NCBI GenBank assembly: GCA_017399005.1 | Contig: JAFQEO010000035.1 | Span: 62,001-126,000, forward strand | DNA from: Peptococcaceae bacterium | GTDB lineage: Bacteria; Bacillota; Peptococcia; Peptococcales; Peptococcaceae | Reading direction: 5' to 3' | DNA length: 64,000 nt | Shown: positions 51,722 to 61,183 of the stretch, piece by piece | Layout of the letters: each line of letters begins with the position of its first letter | Numbering within the stretch: the first letter of the stretch is position 1 | Notes under the pieces: model-generated | Database searches by the model: none | The model's input: only the letters and a program-made list of their open reading frames with translations | Told to the model about the DNA's origin: nothing | Program-made: the position numbers and the translations under genes

Positions 51722-54700
51722 TTGGCAGTACAGTTCATAATCGGCCCGGCAGGAAGCGGCAAAAGTCGTCATATTTTGCAGACCATCGCCCGAAACCTGC
51801 AGCAGGAGCCGCGAAAAAAAATAATTGTGATGGTGCCGGAGCAGGCAACTTTTACCTATCAGTATGAATTAATTAATGAATATGGATTATCCGGTGTGCT
51901 GACGCTGGAAATTCTGAGCTTTCAGCGTATGGCGCGCAATGTTATGCAGCAGACTGGCGGACTAGCCTGTCAGAATCTTGATGATTTAGGCAAACTGCTG
52001 ATTCTTCGCCGTCTGCTTCAGCAGAATGAACAGCAGTACCGGTTTTTAAACCAGTCGGTGAATCGGCCAGGTTATTTGATGAAAATTGGTCAGGCATTTC
52101 AGGAACTAAAGCGTTATCAGATTTCCAGCCAACAGCTTGAAGATACCTTAGAGCAGTCACAATTGCCGCAGACGCTTTTTACCAGCAAGATTCAGGAAAT
52201 TTCCAGTCTGTATTCGGGCTATGAGGCATTTCTTGAACAGGATTATCTGGACAGTGAAGATGTTCTTGATTTACTGTTGGAACGGCTGGAGCAGAATAAT
52301 CTGTTTTGTGATACCGATATCTGGATTGATGAGTTTTACGATTTTACACCGCAGGAGTATGCCATTATCGGTGCTTTAATGAAACAGGCAGCCAATGTAT
52401 ATATTGCATTGCCCGCAGATATAAATAATCCAAATCCGGGAAGAGTATCCGCTTTTCACAGCACAGAAAAAACAAGGAATCGCTTACGTCAGATTGCACT
52501 GGAACAGCAGGCTGCCATTCTGTCTGATAAGCAAATGCAGGCTGCTCGCTGGGAGAATGCCGATGCCCTGGCATTTCTGGAAGAACAGTATTTTTTAATC
52601 GGTGCGGGGCAGTATCCGAGTGATACAGAGCAGATTTCGCTGACACAGGGGCAGAATCGAATATCCGAGGTGGATGCCGCAGCCAGAAAAATCCGGCAGC
52701 TTTGCCGTGAAAAAGGATACCGGTATCATGAAATCGGGATTTTCACTCGCGGTGATCAGTATGAGCTTCTGCTTGAAACGGTTCTGACCGATTACGATAT
52801 TCCGTATTTTGTAGACCATAAAGAAGCGGTGCGTCAGCATCCAATGACGGAACTGCTGCTGGCAGCGTTTGAAATAATACAAAGCAACTGGAGCTATCAG
52901 AGTGTGTTTCGGTTTCTGAAAACCGAATTACTGCCTTTTGAACAGCACGATTTAGACCTTCTGGAGAACTATGTGCTGCAATATGGAATACGGGGCAGTT
53001 CCTGGTACCAGACGAAAGACTGGTGCTATGGAAAGGAAACCGAAGAAGTTCTGGCTATGCTGAATCATCTGCGCCGTCAGATTGCAGGGCCGCTGCGCAA
53101 ATTGCAGATAGCTCTGGCGGAACCGCAGAGCGCCGCGCAGATTATCGGGGCTCTGTATGAAATGCTGGATGATTTTACTGTGCCGGAAAGGCTGCAGGCT
53201 ATGTGCCGGGAAGCTGTAGAGCATAATCTTCTGGAAGCGGCTCAGGTACATCAGCAGATATGGGATAAAGTGATTCAGATTTTCAATCAGATGACCCGGA
53301 TTCTGCAGGAGTCTCTGTTATCCGCAGATGAGTTTGCAGTGATTCTGCACAGTGCTTTTGATAATCTGGATTTGGGGCTTTTGCCAAACAGTCTGGATCA
53401 GGTTTTAATCGGTTCGCTGTCGCATTCCCGAAGTCGCGGTTTAAAAGCCGTGTTTGTATTAGGGCTGAATGAGGGGATATTCCCTGCCAAAGGTGGACAG
53501 GATGGATTTTTTAATGATTTGGAAAAGCAGACGCTGCGTGATTTAGGAATTGAATTATCGCCGGATAGTGCAGAGCAGCTTTATGATGAACAGTTTCTGA
53601 TTTATCTGGCGCTTACCAGAGCGTCTGAATTTTTGTGTCTCAGCTATTCGCTAAGCGATGAGGAGGGCAAAGCCCTTCGTCCGTCAGGGATTGTTGAGCG
53701 TATCAGACATCTTTATCCAAACCTGAAGGAACAGCCTGTACAGTGGCCTCCAGCCGACGGGCAGAATCTGCTGCCGTATCTGAATCATCCAGGCAAGGCC
53801 ATGGGGCTTCTGGGCAGCCATCTGAGCAGCCGGGAAGTACCGGAACAGCAGGATATCTGGGCAGAGCTATATAACTGGTTTTTGCGCCATCAGATCCCTT
53901 TATTTGAAGCGGTGCAGCACAGTCTTAGCCATGAAATGCAACTGGAACAGCGCTCACTGACCAGCACTCAGATTTACGGTATGCCGCTTCATCTCAGCGT
54001 ATCTGCTCTGGAGAAATATCGCCAGTGCCCGTACAGTTATTTTCTGACTTATGGTTTACGATTGAAAGAGCGTATGCTGTACCAGATGGAAGCGGTAGAT
54101 GTGGGCAGTTTCTACCATGAAGCGATTGAACAGTTCAGCCGTTATTTACTGGAGCAGAATATTTCCTGGCAATCGCTGGATGAAAAGAAAACAAAAGAAA
54201 TTATGGCGATGATAGTAGATCAGCTGGCGCCGTCCATGCAGAATGAGATTCTTCTGAGTACGGGCCGATATCGGTATCTGCGCCGCCGTTTACAGAAAAC
54301 ACTGGAGCGTACGGCTCTGATGCTGATGGAGCATGGTCAGAAAGGTGACTTTGTGCCTGTAGCTCTGGAGGCTGACTTTGGCGGAAGCCAGAGTAAACTG
54401 CCGCGATGGGATATCATGTTGCAGGATGGAAGCCGTTTGACATTGCAGGGACGCATCGACCGCATTGAGAAGGCGGAACGGAACAGCAGTCATTATTTGC
54501 GCGTGATTGATTTTAAAAGCGGTACGCAGGGGCTAAGCCTGCTGGATATCTATTATGGATTAAAAATTCAGCTTTTAACGTATTTGCAGGTGGCACTTGA
54601 ATATTATGAGGCAATGCTGCTGCCTGGTGAAGAGGTGCTTCCGGCTGGTGTGCTGTATTATTTCTTTCGTAATGGCATTCTGGGTACCGATGGACCTGTT

Positions 54701-55198
54701 TCAAAACAACAGGCAGAACAGCTCCATTTCACCAGCATGAAGGCCGACGGGCTTCTGATTGCCGATATGCATGCACTGCAGCTTGCCCAGCGGGATTTAT
54801 CCACAGGTGGCAGTACACTGCTTCCAGTGTCTCTTCTGAAAAGTGCTGAGGAATATCTGGATGACCCTGATGGATTTAATCATCTGGACAATCCGATGGA
54901 ATATTTCCGTAAAACAAATCATGCAGTTGTAACCAGAGAACAGCTGGAACTTCTGATGAAACATACAAAACAGATGATAACCTCTCTTGGTGAAGAGATT
55001 CATAACGGCAACATTGCAGTACGGCCATGCCGGATTCGGCAGTTTATCGGATGCCAGTACTGTAACTATCAGGCAATCTGTCAGATTCAGACGGTGGAAC
55101 TGGAGAAAACCGTTGAGGATTTACCGGTTTTGAAGCGAGAGGAAATCTGGGCTCGCATGGAACAGCTAATACAACCTGAACAGAAAGGAGGCGTGTAA
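51722..55198 (+). CDS. addB: ATP-dependent nuclease subunit B (AddB)
   Basis: AddB pairs with AddA to process double-strand breaks and is the Chi-scanning partner. The 1158 residues start with a Walker A motif GPAGSGKS (8-15). The C-terminal nuclease has the RecB-family motif VIDFKSGTQG. The four Cys of the AddB iron-sulfur staple are all visible: one in YRQCPYSYF and three in GCQYCNYQAIC with the 3- and 6-residue spacing known from Bacillus subtilis AddB. Start is TTG 51722, 5 bases after AAAGGAGGAG; no ATG fits. addA begins 1 base after its stop. Confidence 0.95.
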   Translation: MAVQFIIGPAGSGKSRHILQTIARNLQQEPRKKIIVMVPEQATFTYQYELINEYGLSGVLTLEILSFQRMARNVMQQTGGLACQNLDDLGKLLILRRLLQQNEQQYRFLNQSVNRPGYLMKIGQAFQELKRYQISSQQLEDTLEQSQLPQTLFTSKIQEISSLYSGYEAFLEQDYLDSEDVLDLLLERLEQNNLFCDTDIWIDEFYDFTPQEYAIIGALMKQAANVYIALPADINNPNPGRVSAFHSTEKTRNRLRQIALEQQAAILSDKQMQAARWENADALAFLEEQYFLIGAGQYPSDTEQISLTQGQNRISEVDAAARKIRQLCREKGYRYHEIGIFTRGDQYELLLETVLTDYDIPYFVDHKEAVRQHPMTELLLAAFEIIQSNWSYQSVFRFLKTELLPFEQHDLDLLENYVLQYGIRGSSWYQTKDWCYGKETEEVLAMLNHLRRQIAGPLRKLQIALAEPQSAAQIIGALYEMLDDFTVPERLQAMCREAVEHNLLEAAQVHQQIWDKVIQIFNQMTRILQESLLSADEFAVILHSAFDNLDLGLLPNSLDQVLIGSLSHSRSRGLKAVFVLGLNEGIFPAKGGQDGFFNDLEKQTLRDLGIELSPDSAEQLYDEQFLIYLALTRASEFLCLSYSLSDEEGKALRPSGIVERIRHLYPNLKEQPVQWPPADGQNLLPYLNHPGKAMGLLGSHLSSREVPEQQDIWAELYNWFLRHQIPLFEAVQHSLSHEMQLEQRSLTSTQIYGMPLHLSVSALEKYRQCPYSYFLTYGLRLKERMLYQMEAVDVGSFYHEAIEQFSRYLLEQNISWQSLDEKKTKEIMAMIVDQLAPSMQNEILLSTGRYRYLRRRLQKTLERTALMLMEHGQKGDFVPVALEADFGGSQSKLPRWDIMLQDGSRLTLQGRIDRIEKAERNSSHYLRVIDFKSGTQGLSLLDIYYGLKIQLLTYLQVALEYYEAMLLPGEEVLPAGVLYYFFRNGILGTDGPVSKQQAEQLHFTSMKADGLLIADMHALQLAQRDLSTGGSTLLPVSLLKSAEEYLDDPDGFNHLDNPMEYFRKTNHAVVTREQLELLMKHTKQMITSLGEEIHNGNIAVRPCRIRQFIGCQYCNYQAICQIQTVELEKTVEDLPVLKREEIWARMEQLIQPEQKGGV

Positions 55199-55199
55199 G

Positions 55200-58100
55200 A
55201 TGCCAACCTGGACAACAGAACAGCAGCAGGCAATTGATTTACGCGGAAAGAGCCTGCTGGTTGCAGCAGCAGCCGGTTCGGGAAAAACGGCCGTGCTTGT
55301 AGAACGAATTATTCAGATCATCAGTGACGAAAATTATCTGGTTAATCTGGATGAACTGCTGGTGGTGACTTTCACCAATGCGGCGGCCGCAGAAATGAAA
55401 GAGCGAATTGGTGCTGCCATTCAGAAGCAGCTTTTAGAGCATCCTATGTCGGAACATCTTTACCGGCAGAGCCTTTTGCTGCATAAAGCACAGATTATCA
55501 CACTGCACGCTTTCTGTCTGGAAATGGTGCGTCAGAACTTCTTCCGTCTTGGGCTGGACCCTCAACTGAAAATTGCAGATGAGACTGAAAATCAGCTGCT
55601 TTTGGCAGAAGCACTGGATGAGGTTCTGGAACAGTATTACAGCGAAGAAGAAAAGATGGACGCCTTTATAGATTTGGTGGACCGCTATGGAGGCCGTGAG
55701 GATGAGCAGCTTCGCGATGTGTTACTGCGCCTGTACAACATGGCACAGAGTATGACTCAGCCGGAAAAATGGCTGAATCAGATTGCCAGTGGTGTGGAAA
55801 CAGACTGGTTTGCACTGGCAAAACAGGATGCTGTTCGCCAGCTTCGTGCAGCACAGCATAATTTAATCAAAGCTGTCAATCTGGCTAGTACGGATGAAGG
55901 GCTAACCGGTTATCTGCATCATATTGAGAATGAATACAACTGGGTGACAGAAATTCTGCTGGCTCTGGAAAAGAACTGGGATGATGCTGCCCGTCAACTG
56001 GTGGCTGGCGGCTTTGAACGGCTGCCTTCTGCGAAAAAGGGAACTTTTGATGAAGATACCAAAATACAGGTTGCACATTTTCGAGATGCTGCCAAAAATC
56101 AGATTGGTTCTCTGCGTGAGAATTATTTCAGTCGTTCCCGTGAAGAAATGCTGCAGGAAATTACAGATCAGCAGCCTGTAAAAGCGCTGCTTGCGGAACT
56201 TGTTCTGACTCTGATGAAACGCTTTGGCGAAAAGAAATCAGAAAAAAATCTGATGGATTTTTCGGATATGGAGCATTTCTGTTTTCAGCTGTTGTATGAA
56301 ACCGATGAGGCGACAGGTAGTTTGCAGTTCAGTGAACTGGCACAGCAGTTAAAAAATCAATATTATGAAGTTATGGTGGACGAGTATCAGGATATTAATG
56401 ATTTGCAGGAAAGCATTCTACAGGCGGTCAGCCGGGAAAATAATCTGTTTATGGTAGGTGATATCAAGCAGAGTATCTATGGATTCCGTATGGCAAATCC
56501 GCAGCTGTTTGCAGAAAAATATGCATCATTTCCAACGGAACACAGTGCGGAAGAAACGCTTGCAGTCTGTCAGCGTTTAGATCTGAACCGTAATTTCCGA
56601 TGCCGTCGTAATGTGGTGGACGGTGTAAATGAAGTATTTGCCCGGCTTATGAATGGAAGAGACGGCGATTTACTGTATGATGAACATGCAGCACTGGTTT
56701 ACGGTGCCGATTATCCTGATGTTCTGGAAGGTCAGCAGCCTGTTCCGGAACAGATTCATATGCTGGTGTTAACGCAGACAGCAGATAACGAAGACGATGC
56801 TTCAGATGATGCAGAACAGCCTCTGTCTGCCATGGAGGAAGAAGGCATTCTGCTGTGTCGGGAAATGCAGAAACTGATAGAGGAAAAGGCGCAGGTTTAC
56901 GATAAACGCCTACAGGGATACCGGGATATCACCTGGCGGGATATGGTGGTTTTGCTTCGTTCGCCAAAATCAGTCGGGGCTGTTTATGCGCGGATACTCA
57001 AAGAAGCCGGGATTCCAGCGGCAGTTGATACCGGGGAAGGCTATTTTGCAGCCTGGGAGATTCAGATTATTCTTTCCATGCTGCACATTATTGATAATCC
57101 TCTTCAGGATTTACCATTGCTGGCGGTTTTAAAAGCTCCGTTTTTTCAGTTCAGTGAGGAAGAACTGGCGCAGCTTCGTCTGCTTGCACCACGCGGCTAT
57201 TTTTATAACTGTCTGGTAAAAGCGGCGGAGGAAGAAAACCAGATTACCAGGCCGTTACAACAGAAAGCTGAGGCATTTCTGGAACAGCTCAATCACTGGC
57301 GTAAACTGGCTCGTCAGATTGATTTGAGCAGTTTAATCTGGCAGTTATATAAAGATACTGGTTTTTACGAATATACGGGTGCGTTACGAGATGGTGTGCA
57401 GCGTCAGGCAAATCTGCGTGCACTTCATGAACGGGCTCGTGCCTATGAGAAAACCAGTTTTAAAGGTGTTTTTCTGTTTCTGCGTTTTCTTGAACAGATG
57501 CAGGATAATCATGCCGATCTGGAACCGGCGCGAATTCTCAGTGACAACGAAAATGTTGTACGGATTATGAGTATTCACAAAAGCAAAGGTCTGGAATTTC
57601 CAGTGGTATTTATCGGCGGGCTGGGAAAACGATTTAATATGCAGGATATTCAGCAGGACTTTCTGCTGGATAAGGATTACGGGCTGGCATTTTCTGTGGT
57701 GGATGGTGAGCTGGAAATCAAATATCATACCATCGCTCAGAAAGTTCTACGCCAGAAAAAACGGATGGAGGCTCTGCAGGAGGAAAAACGTGTACTGTAT
57801 GTTGCTATGACTCGTGCCAGAGAGCGGCTCTATCTGATTGGAAGCTGCAAAGACCCGGCAAATAAACAGGAAATTTCGATAGACAGTGCATGCAGTTATC
57901 TGGACTGGCTGATTCCTATGGAACTGCACCAGCCTTTGTGGGATGTGCAGTATCTGACAGCCGGAACCGTTTCTTGTGAAACGGAGCAGACGGAGAAAGC
58001 CGCACCACTGCGCCTGGCTATGGAAGAAGGCAAACCGCTGCCGTCAAGCGGTCAGTGGGCAGCGCAGATTGATAAACAGCTTGGATGGCAGTATGCAAAT

Positions 58101-58757
58101 CCGCAGTTTATTCATGTGAAAGCACAGTCCTCGGTAACCGAACTGAAACAGAAATTTAATACGGAAACCGAATATACGGCTTTGCAGTTTTCCTTTGATG
58201 AAAGACCGGAGGCGGTAATCGCAAAAGAAGGGTTAACATCGGCAGAAAAAGGGACGCTGCTTCATCTGATTTTAAGCCGTGTGGATTTGCATGCCGATAT
58301 CACAGACGAATATCTGCAGAATCTGATTGCCGAGCTGGAGGCAAAAAAATATATTGCAGCCGGTTCAGCGGAGGGTATTTCTATGCAGGGAATTCTGGAC
58401 TTTTTCAAAAGCCCGCTGGGGAAACGCTTCCTTGCGGCCGATGATGATAAACGCTATCGGGAACTTCCGTTTATCACCGCGCTGGATAGTCATGCACTGG
58501 ATAATGCTCTGCCAGAAGGCGAAAAAAATATTCTGGTGCAGGGGGTTATCGACTGCCTGTGGCAGGAGGACGATGGGAGCTGGGTTCTGGTGGATTATAA
58601 GAGTGACCGCATAAGCCCGGGCCAGACCCATCTGATTTTAGAACGATACAGCGGCCAGATGCAGTTATATCGCTATGCCGTAGAAAAAATTCTCGGCCAG
58701 CCGGTCAAAGAAGCATATTTCTATTTAGTCAGCAGTGGAATGGTAATAGAGGCATAA
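55200..58757 (+). CDS. addA: ATP-dependent helicase/nuclease subunit A (AddA)
   Basis: AddA is the 3'-5' helicase and nuclease of the AddAB complex. The 1185 residues form a UvrD/Rep-type superfamily 1A helicase: Walker A AAAAGSGKTAVLVERI near residue 22, VDEYQDIN as motif II, GDIKQSIYGFR as motif III, MSIHKSKGLEFPVV as motif V and YVAMTRARERLY as motif VI. A C-terminal RecB-like nuclease domain has WVLVDYKSDR. AAGGAGG is 8 bases before ATG 55200. A hairpin terminator follows its stop. Confidence 0.96.
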   Translation: MPTWTTEQQQAIDLRGKSLLVAAAAGSGKTAVLVERIIQIISDENYLVNLDELLVVTFTNAAAAEMKERIGAAIQKQLLEHPMSEHLYRQSLLLHKAQIITLHAFCLEMVRQNFFRLGLDPQLKIADETENQLLLAEALDEVLEQYYSEEEKMDAFIDLVDRYGGREDEQLRDVLLRLYNMAQSMTQPEKWLNQIASGVETDWFALAKQDAVRQLRAAQHNLIKAVNLASTDEGLTGYLHHIENEYNWVTEILLALEKNWDDAARQLVAGGFERLPSAKKGTFDEDTKIQVAHFRDAAKNQIGSLRENYFSRSREEMLQEITDQQPVKALLAELVLTLMKRFGEKKSEKNLMDFSDMEHFCFQLLYETDEATGSLQFSELAQQLKNQYYEVMVDEYQDINDLQESILQAVSRENNLFMVGDIKQSIYGFRMANPQLFAEKYASFPTEHSAEETLAVCQRLDLNRNFRCRRNVVDGVNEVFARLMNGRDGDLLYDEHAALVYGADYPDVLEGQQPVPEQIHMLVLTQTADNEDDASDDAEQPLSAMEEEGILLCREMQKLIEEKAQVYDKRLQGYRDITWRDMVVLLRSPKSVGAVYARILKEAGIPAAVDTGEGYFAAWEIQIILSMLHIIDNPLQDLPLLAVLKAPFFQFSEEELAQLRLLAPRGYFYNCLVKAAEEENQITRPLQQKAEAFLEQLNHWRKLARQIDLSSLIWQLYKDTGFYEYTGALRDGVQRQANLRALHERARAYEKTSFKGVFLFLRFLEQMQDNHADLEPARILSDNENVVRIMSIHKSKGLEFPVVFIGGLGKRFNMQDIQQDFLLDKDYGLAFSVVDGELEIKYHTIAQKVLRQKKRMEALQEEKRVLYVAMTRARERLYLIGSCKDPANKQEISIDSACSYLDWLIPMELHQPLWDVQYLTAGTVSCETEQTEKAAPLRLAMEEGKPLPSSGQWAAQIDKQLGWQYANPQFIHVKAQSSVTELKQKFNTETEYTALQFSFDERPEAVIAKEGLTSAEKGTLLHLILSRVDLHADITDEYLQNLIAELEAKKYIAAGSAEGISMQGILDFFKSPLGKRFLAADDDKRYRELPFITALDSHALDNALPEGEKNILVQGVIDCLWQEDDGSWVLVDYKSDRISPGQTHLILERYSGQMQLYRYAVEKILGQPVKEAYFYLVSSGMVIEA

Positions 58758-58758
58758 A

Positions 58759-58804
58759 GCAAAAGGATGACTACCCTGAGAGTCAGGGCGGTTATCCTTT
58801 TTGC
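58759..58804 (+). terminator. Terminator after addA
   Basis: GCAAAAGGAT and CCCTGA pair with TCAGGG and ATCCTTTTTGC, giving a long interrupted stem with GAG loop and a T run at 58798-58802. Confidence 0.85.
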
Positions 58805-58828
58805 ATTTATATCATGTTTCTGACAGAC

Positions 58829-58866
58829 AGAGGCTGTGTAATATGCGATCACTTTACTCAGCCTCT
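58829..58866 (-). terminator. Hairpin downstream of the membrane LuxR gene
   Basis: AGAGGCTG (58829-58836) pairs with CAGCCTCT (58859-58866), with GTAA/TTAC possible inside. A T run is missing, so termination is uncertain. Confidence 0.45.
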
Positions 58867-58902
58867 GCTATTGTCACGATTTACGGTTATATCCTGCGTA
58901 TT

Positions 58903-60480
58903 CTACCGCAGTCCTGCCTCATGCCGGTTGATAATCTGTGCGGCGGCATGGCGGCTGTGAACCTCTAGCTTGCGATAGATATTCTTGGTGTGGTCTTTGA
59001 CAGTATGTTCGGAGATGTAAAGTGCTTTTGCGATATCGCCGTTGCTGTAACCGCAGCTGATTAAATCCAGTACTTCTCGTTCCCGTCTGGTAAGGCGAGA
59101 GAGAAGAAGTTCCGTATGGGAAGGTGTAGTTTCGGTATGTGCTTCTTCTGCCGCTGGCGGCTCTGCCTTATCTTCCATGACAGACTGTGCTGCTTCTTCG
59201 ATTACCGCAGTCGCCTCCAGTTGGTTTGTGTCTGCACGCTCTGTTTCAGAAACATACGCTTTTATCGAAGCGGCAGGGCGTTCATCGCGCAGTACAGAGA
59301 TAATCTGACCGTCCGGTGTTTTTTCGCACAGCGGAATGTGTTTTTTCATGGTGTATAACAGATACGGCGCCAGCTGAAGATAAATCATAGCCAGAATGAC
59401 GGTGATAGCCATATACGCCAGATGCAGCATATTCGGTGCACTACGGAACAGCTCCACAAGACCGCTCTGAATCACAACCGTAATCACCGCCAGTATCATA
59501 ATGGACGATGTAATATAACGGGACGGATACTGTTTCATCAGAATAAAGCCGTACATCGGCAAAAGCTGACACGGCATAAAGCCGAAGCCCATTAAAATGC
59601 AGGCAGGATAGGCCAGCGACGGCTGATATTCGGTGAGGAACATAAACAGAAAGCCGACAACTGAAAACCCGATAAAGAGCGACACGGTGCGAATCGGATG
59701 AATATTGCATTTTTTGTACAGCATATAGAGCAGTACAGCCGCAACGGCATCGGCAAAATAGGATATCGATACACCGTTTGGCACATTGGCCGCGGCGGCA
59801 GGCCCTGCCAGCATCATAATGCAGGCAACAAAAATCAGTACATAGATGCCGCCGAACAGTTTGCGCGGCCGCACCATATCATCGTTGCGGGTTACATACA
59901 CCGGGTAGGCCTCGCGGTTTGCCGGCAGATGAAAGAAAAACCACAGCATCATGAACAGCATAATTACGCACAGCACGCGGAATACCGGAAAACTTACCGG
60001 CACCACATCGTTCTGCACGATGGAGACTAATAGAGTCGCCGCGGCATAGGCAATGGTTAAATGGGTGATAACGGTTTCTTCGGCAAACAGATTGATAATG
60101 ATATAGCTTTCGAAGCCAATCATAAAACAGCAGAAGAACACATGCAGATACACCAGCATAGTTAATGCTTCCGGCGAGAGCGGCAGAAACAGCCCTGAAA
60201 TGGTAACAAGGGAAGCCAGTGCGCTGAGGCGTGCCGCCCACACCACTTTGCGGGGGATTGCAATCATAAGAATAATGGCCAGCAGATACGCCGCCACAAT
60301 GACAATGGTGATGTTATCCATGGAAATCGGCAGAGGGGTACGGCCATCCACCACCAGCGACGGCCCCGCAAAATAAATAAAGCCCATCTGCCAGGCGTTG
60401 AACATGGCAAAGCATACTAACATTGGATAGGGAAGATGCAGACGTTTGGTCTGGTTTTCGGATAAAATAGGACAGCTCAT
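58903..60480 (-). CDS. Membrane-bound LuxR-type regulator with twelve-helix MFS-like domain
   Basis: A 525-residue protein with about twelve hydrophobic segments in residues 15-385, resembling a major-facilitator fold, a charged linker (about 390-460) rich in Glu and Ala, and a C-terminal LuxR/GerE helix-turn-helix (LTRREREVLDLISCGYSNGD, then IAKALYISEHTVKDHTKNIY). This type is known as an uncharacterised family of one-component membrane regulators that may sense small molecules and bind DNA directly. AAGGAG lies 10 bases before the ATG. It diverges from a small LuxR protein and a lipoprotein cluster. The intergenic operator pair is a likely target. Confidence 0.85.
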   Translation of the reverse strand: MSCPILSENQTKRLHLPYPMLVCFAMFNAWQMGFIYFAGPSLVVDGRTPLPISMDNITIVIVAAYLLAIILMIAIPRKVVWAARLSALASLVTISGLFLPLSPEALTMLVYLHVFFCCFMIGFESYIIINLFAEETVITHLTIAYAAATLLVSIVQNDVVPVSFPVFRVLCVIMLFMMLWFFFHLPANREAYPVYVTRNDDMVRPRKLFGGIYVLIFVACIMMLAGPAAAANVPNGVSISYFADAVAAVLLYMLYKKCNIHPIRTVSLFIGFSVVGFLFMFLTEYQPSLAYPACILMGFGFMPCQLLPMYGFILMKQYPSRYITSSIMILAVITVVIQSGLVELFRSAPNMLHLAYMAITVILAMIYLQLAPYLLYTMKKHIPLCEKTPDGQIISVLRDERPAASIKAYVSETERADTNQLEATAVIEEAAQSVMEDKAEPPAAEEAHTETTPSHTELLLSRLTRREREVLDLISCGYSNGDIAKALYISEHTVKDHTKNIYRKLEVHSRHAAAQIINRHEAGLR

Positions 60481-60513
60481 GATGTAAACACTCCTTGTTG
60501 TACAAATAGCTCA

Positions 60514-60525
60514 TTCCGACCGGAA
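60514..60525. promoter_or_regulatory. Short palindrome upstream of the membrane LuxR gene
   Basis: TTCCG-AC-CGGAA (60514-60525) lies 34 bases from the start of the membrane regulator gene and could be an operator. The 374-base gap 60481-60854 otherwise holds C- and G-rich tracts and the two operators listed here. Confidence 0.35.
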
Positions 60526-60644
60526 CGGAGAAATTCTGCCGCATCAGTCCTTCGAAATGACGTTTTTACCGGATATCCCCCGTCTGTATGCCTTGAAAAG
60601 ACAAAGATTCGTGTGAGGAAGACCAATATCCCCCCAACGTGGGA

Positions 60645-60658
60645 TACCCAAAGGGGTA
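60645..60658. promoter_or_regulatory. Operator candidate, copy 1 (TACCC-N4-GGGTA)
   Basis: TACCC AAAG GGGTA is a perfect inverted repeat with a 4-base centre. It is flanked by further short hairpins, ATCCC...GGGAT (60628-60645) and AGGGG-TAGTT-CCCCT (60652-60665). The same 5+4+5 arrangement occurs at 60808-60821. Confidence 0.6.
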
Positions 60659-60770
60659 GTTCCCCTGTAAGATGAGGGTAAAGATTCAGAAGAAACAGGT
60701 AACAGACCTATACAAACAGACAGAATCTTAAAACCAGCTTATTACTATTTTAGTACAGCCGGAATCAATG

Positions 60771-60799
60771 TTCAACCAGAGAATGGTTTTGCGTATGAT
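60771..60799 (+). promoter_or_regulatory. Promoter of the small LuxR/lipoprotein gene cluster
   Basis: TTCAAC (60771-60776), a 17-base spacer and TATGAT (60794-60799). The operator copy 2 begins 8 bases after the -10 box, at the expected transcription start. Confidence 0.55.
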
Positions 60800-60807
60800 A
60801 GGAAAAC

Positions 60808-60821
60808 TACCCGTTGGGGTA
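60808..60821. promoter_or_regulatory. Operator candidate, copy 2 (TACCC-N4-GGGTA)
   Basis: TACCC GTTG GGGTA, a perfect inverted repeat placed between the promoter and the ribosome site of the small LuxR gene. A protein bound here would block transcription. Confidence 0.6.
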
Positions 60822-60854
60822 AAACTGCAACACAACAAAAACAGGAGGTGTGAA

Positions 60855-61148
60855 ATGAACAGCAATCGCAAGCTGAATTATTTTGATTATATGAGGCTGG
60901 CTAAAGAGGCATTTCAGGAGCTGGTGCTCCGGCATCCCGAACTGAAGAGCCTTTCCGCCAGAGAACTGGAGATATTTGAACTGCTCTTGACCGATAAAAC
61001 CATGGCAGCCATTGCAGAGGAACTGTTCATTTCTCATTCGGCGGTTCACTTCCACTGCAAAAACATCTATAAGAAGCTGAACATCTCCAGCCGTCGGCAG
61101 CTTTTACTTAGCTATATCGATCTCTGTCAGCATACAGAGATGATGTAA
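60855..61148 (+). CDS. Small LuxR/GerE-type DNA-binding protein
   Basis: A 97-residue protein that is little more than a LuxR helix-turn-helix (about 34-90: LSARELEIFELLLTDKTMAA, IAEELFISHSAVHFHCKNIY) with a 30-residue N-terminal helix. No receiver or sensor domain is present, so it may act as a constitutive regulator, an adaptor or a partner of the membrane LuxR protein. ATG 60855 follows AGGAGG by 6 bases; the open frame starts earlier without a ribosome site. It is the first gene of the plus-strand cluster running to the end of the window; the next gene is 35 bases away. Confidence 0.85.
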   Translation: MNSNRKLNYFDYMRLAKEAFQELVLRHPELKSLSARELEIFELLLTDKTMAAIAEELFISHSAVHFHCKNIYKKLNISSRRQLLLSYIDLCQHTEMM

Positions 61149-61183
61149 CATAACAATTAGAAGAGAGAAAAGGAGGATTCACA

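Noticed and set aside
60628-60665. Intrinsic terminator in the C/G-rich stretch
   Set aside because: Short hairpins are possible but no T run follows on either strand; operator function is more likely.
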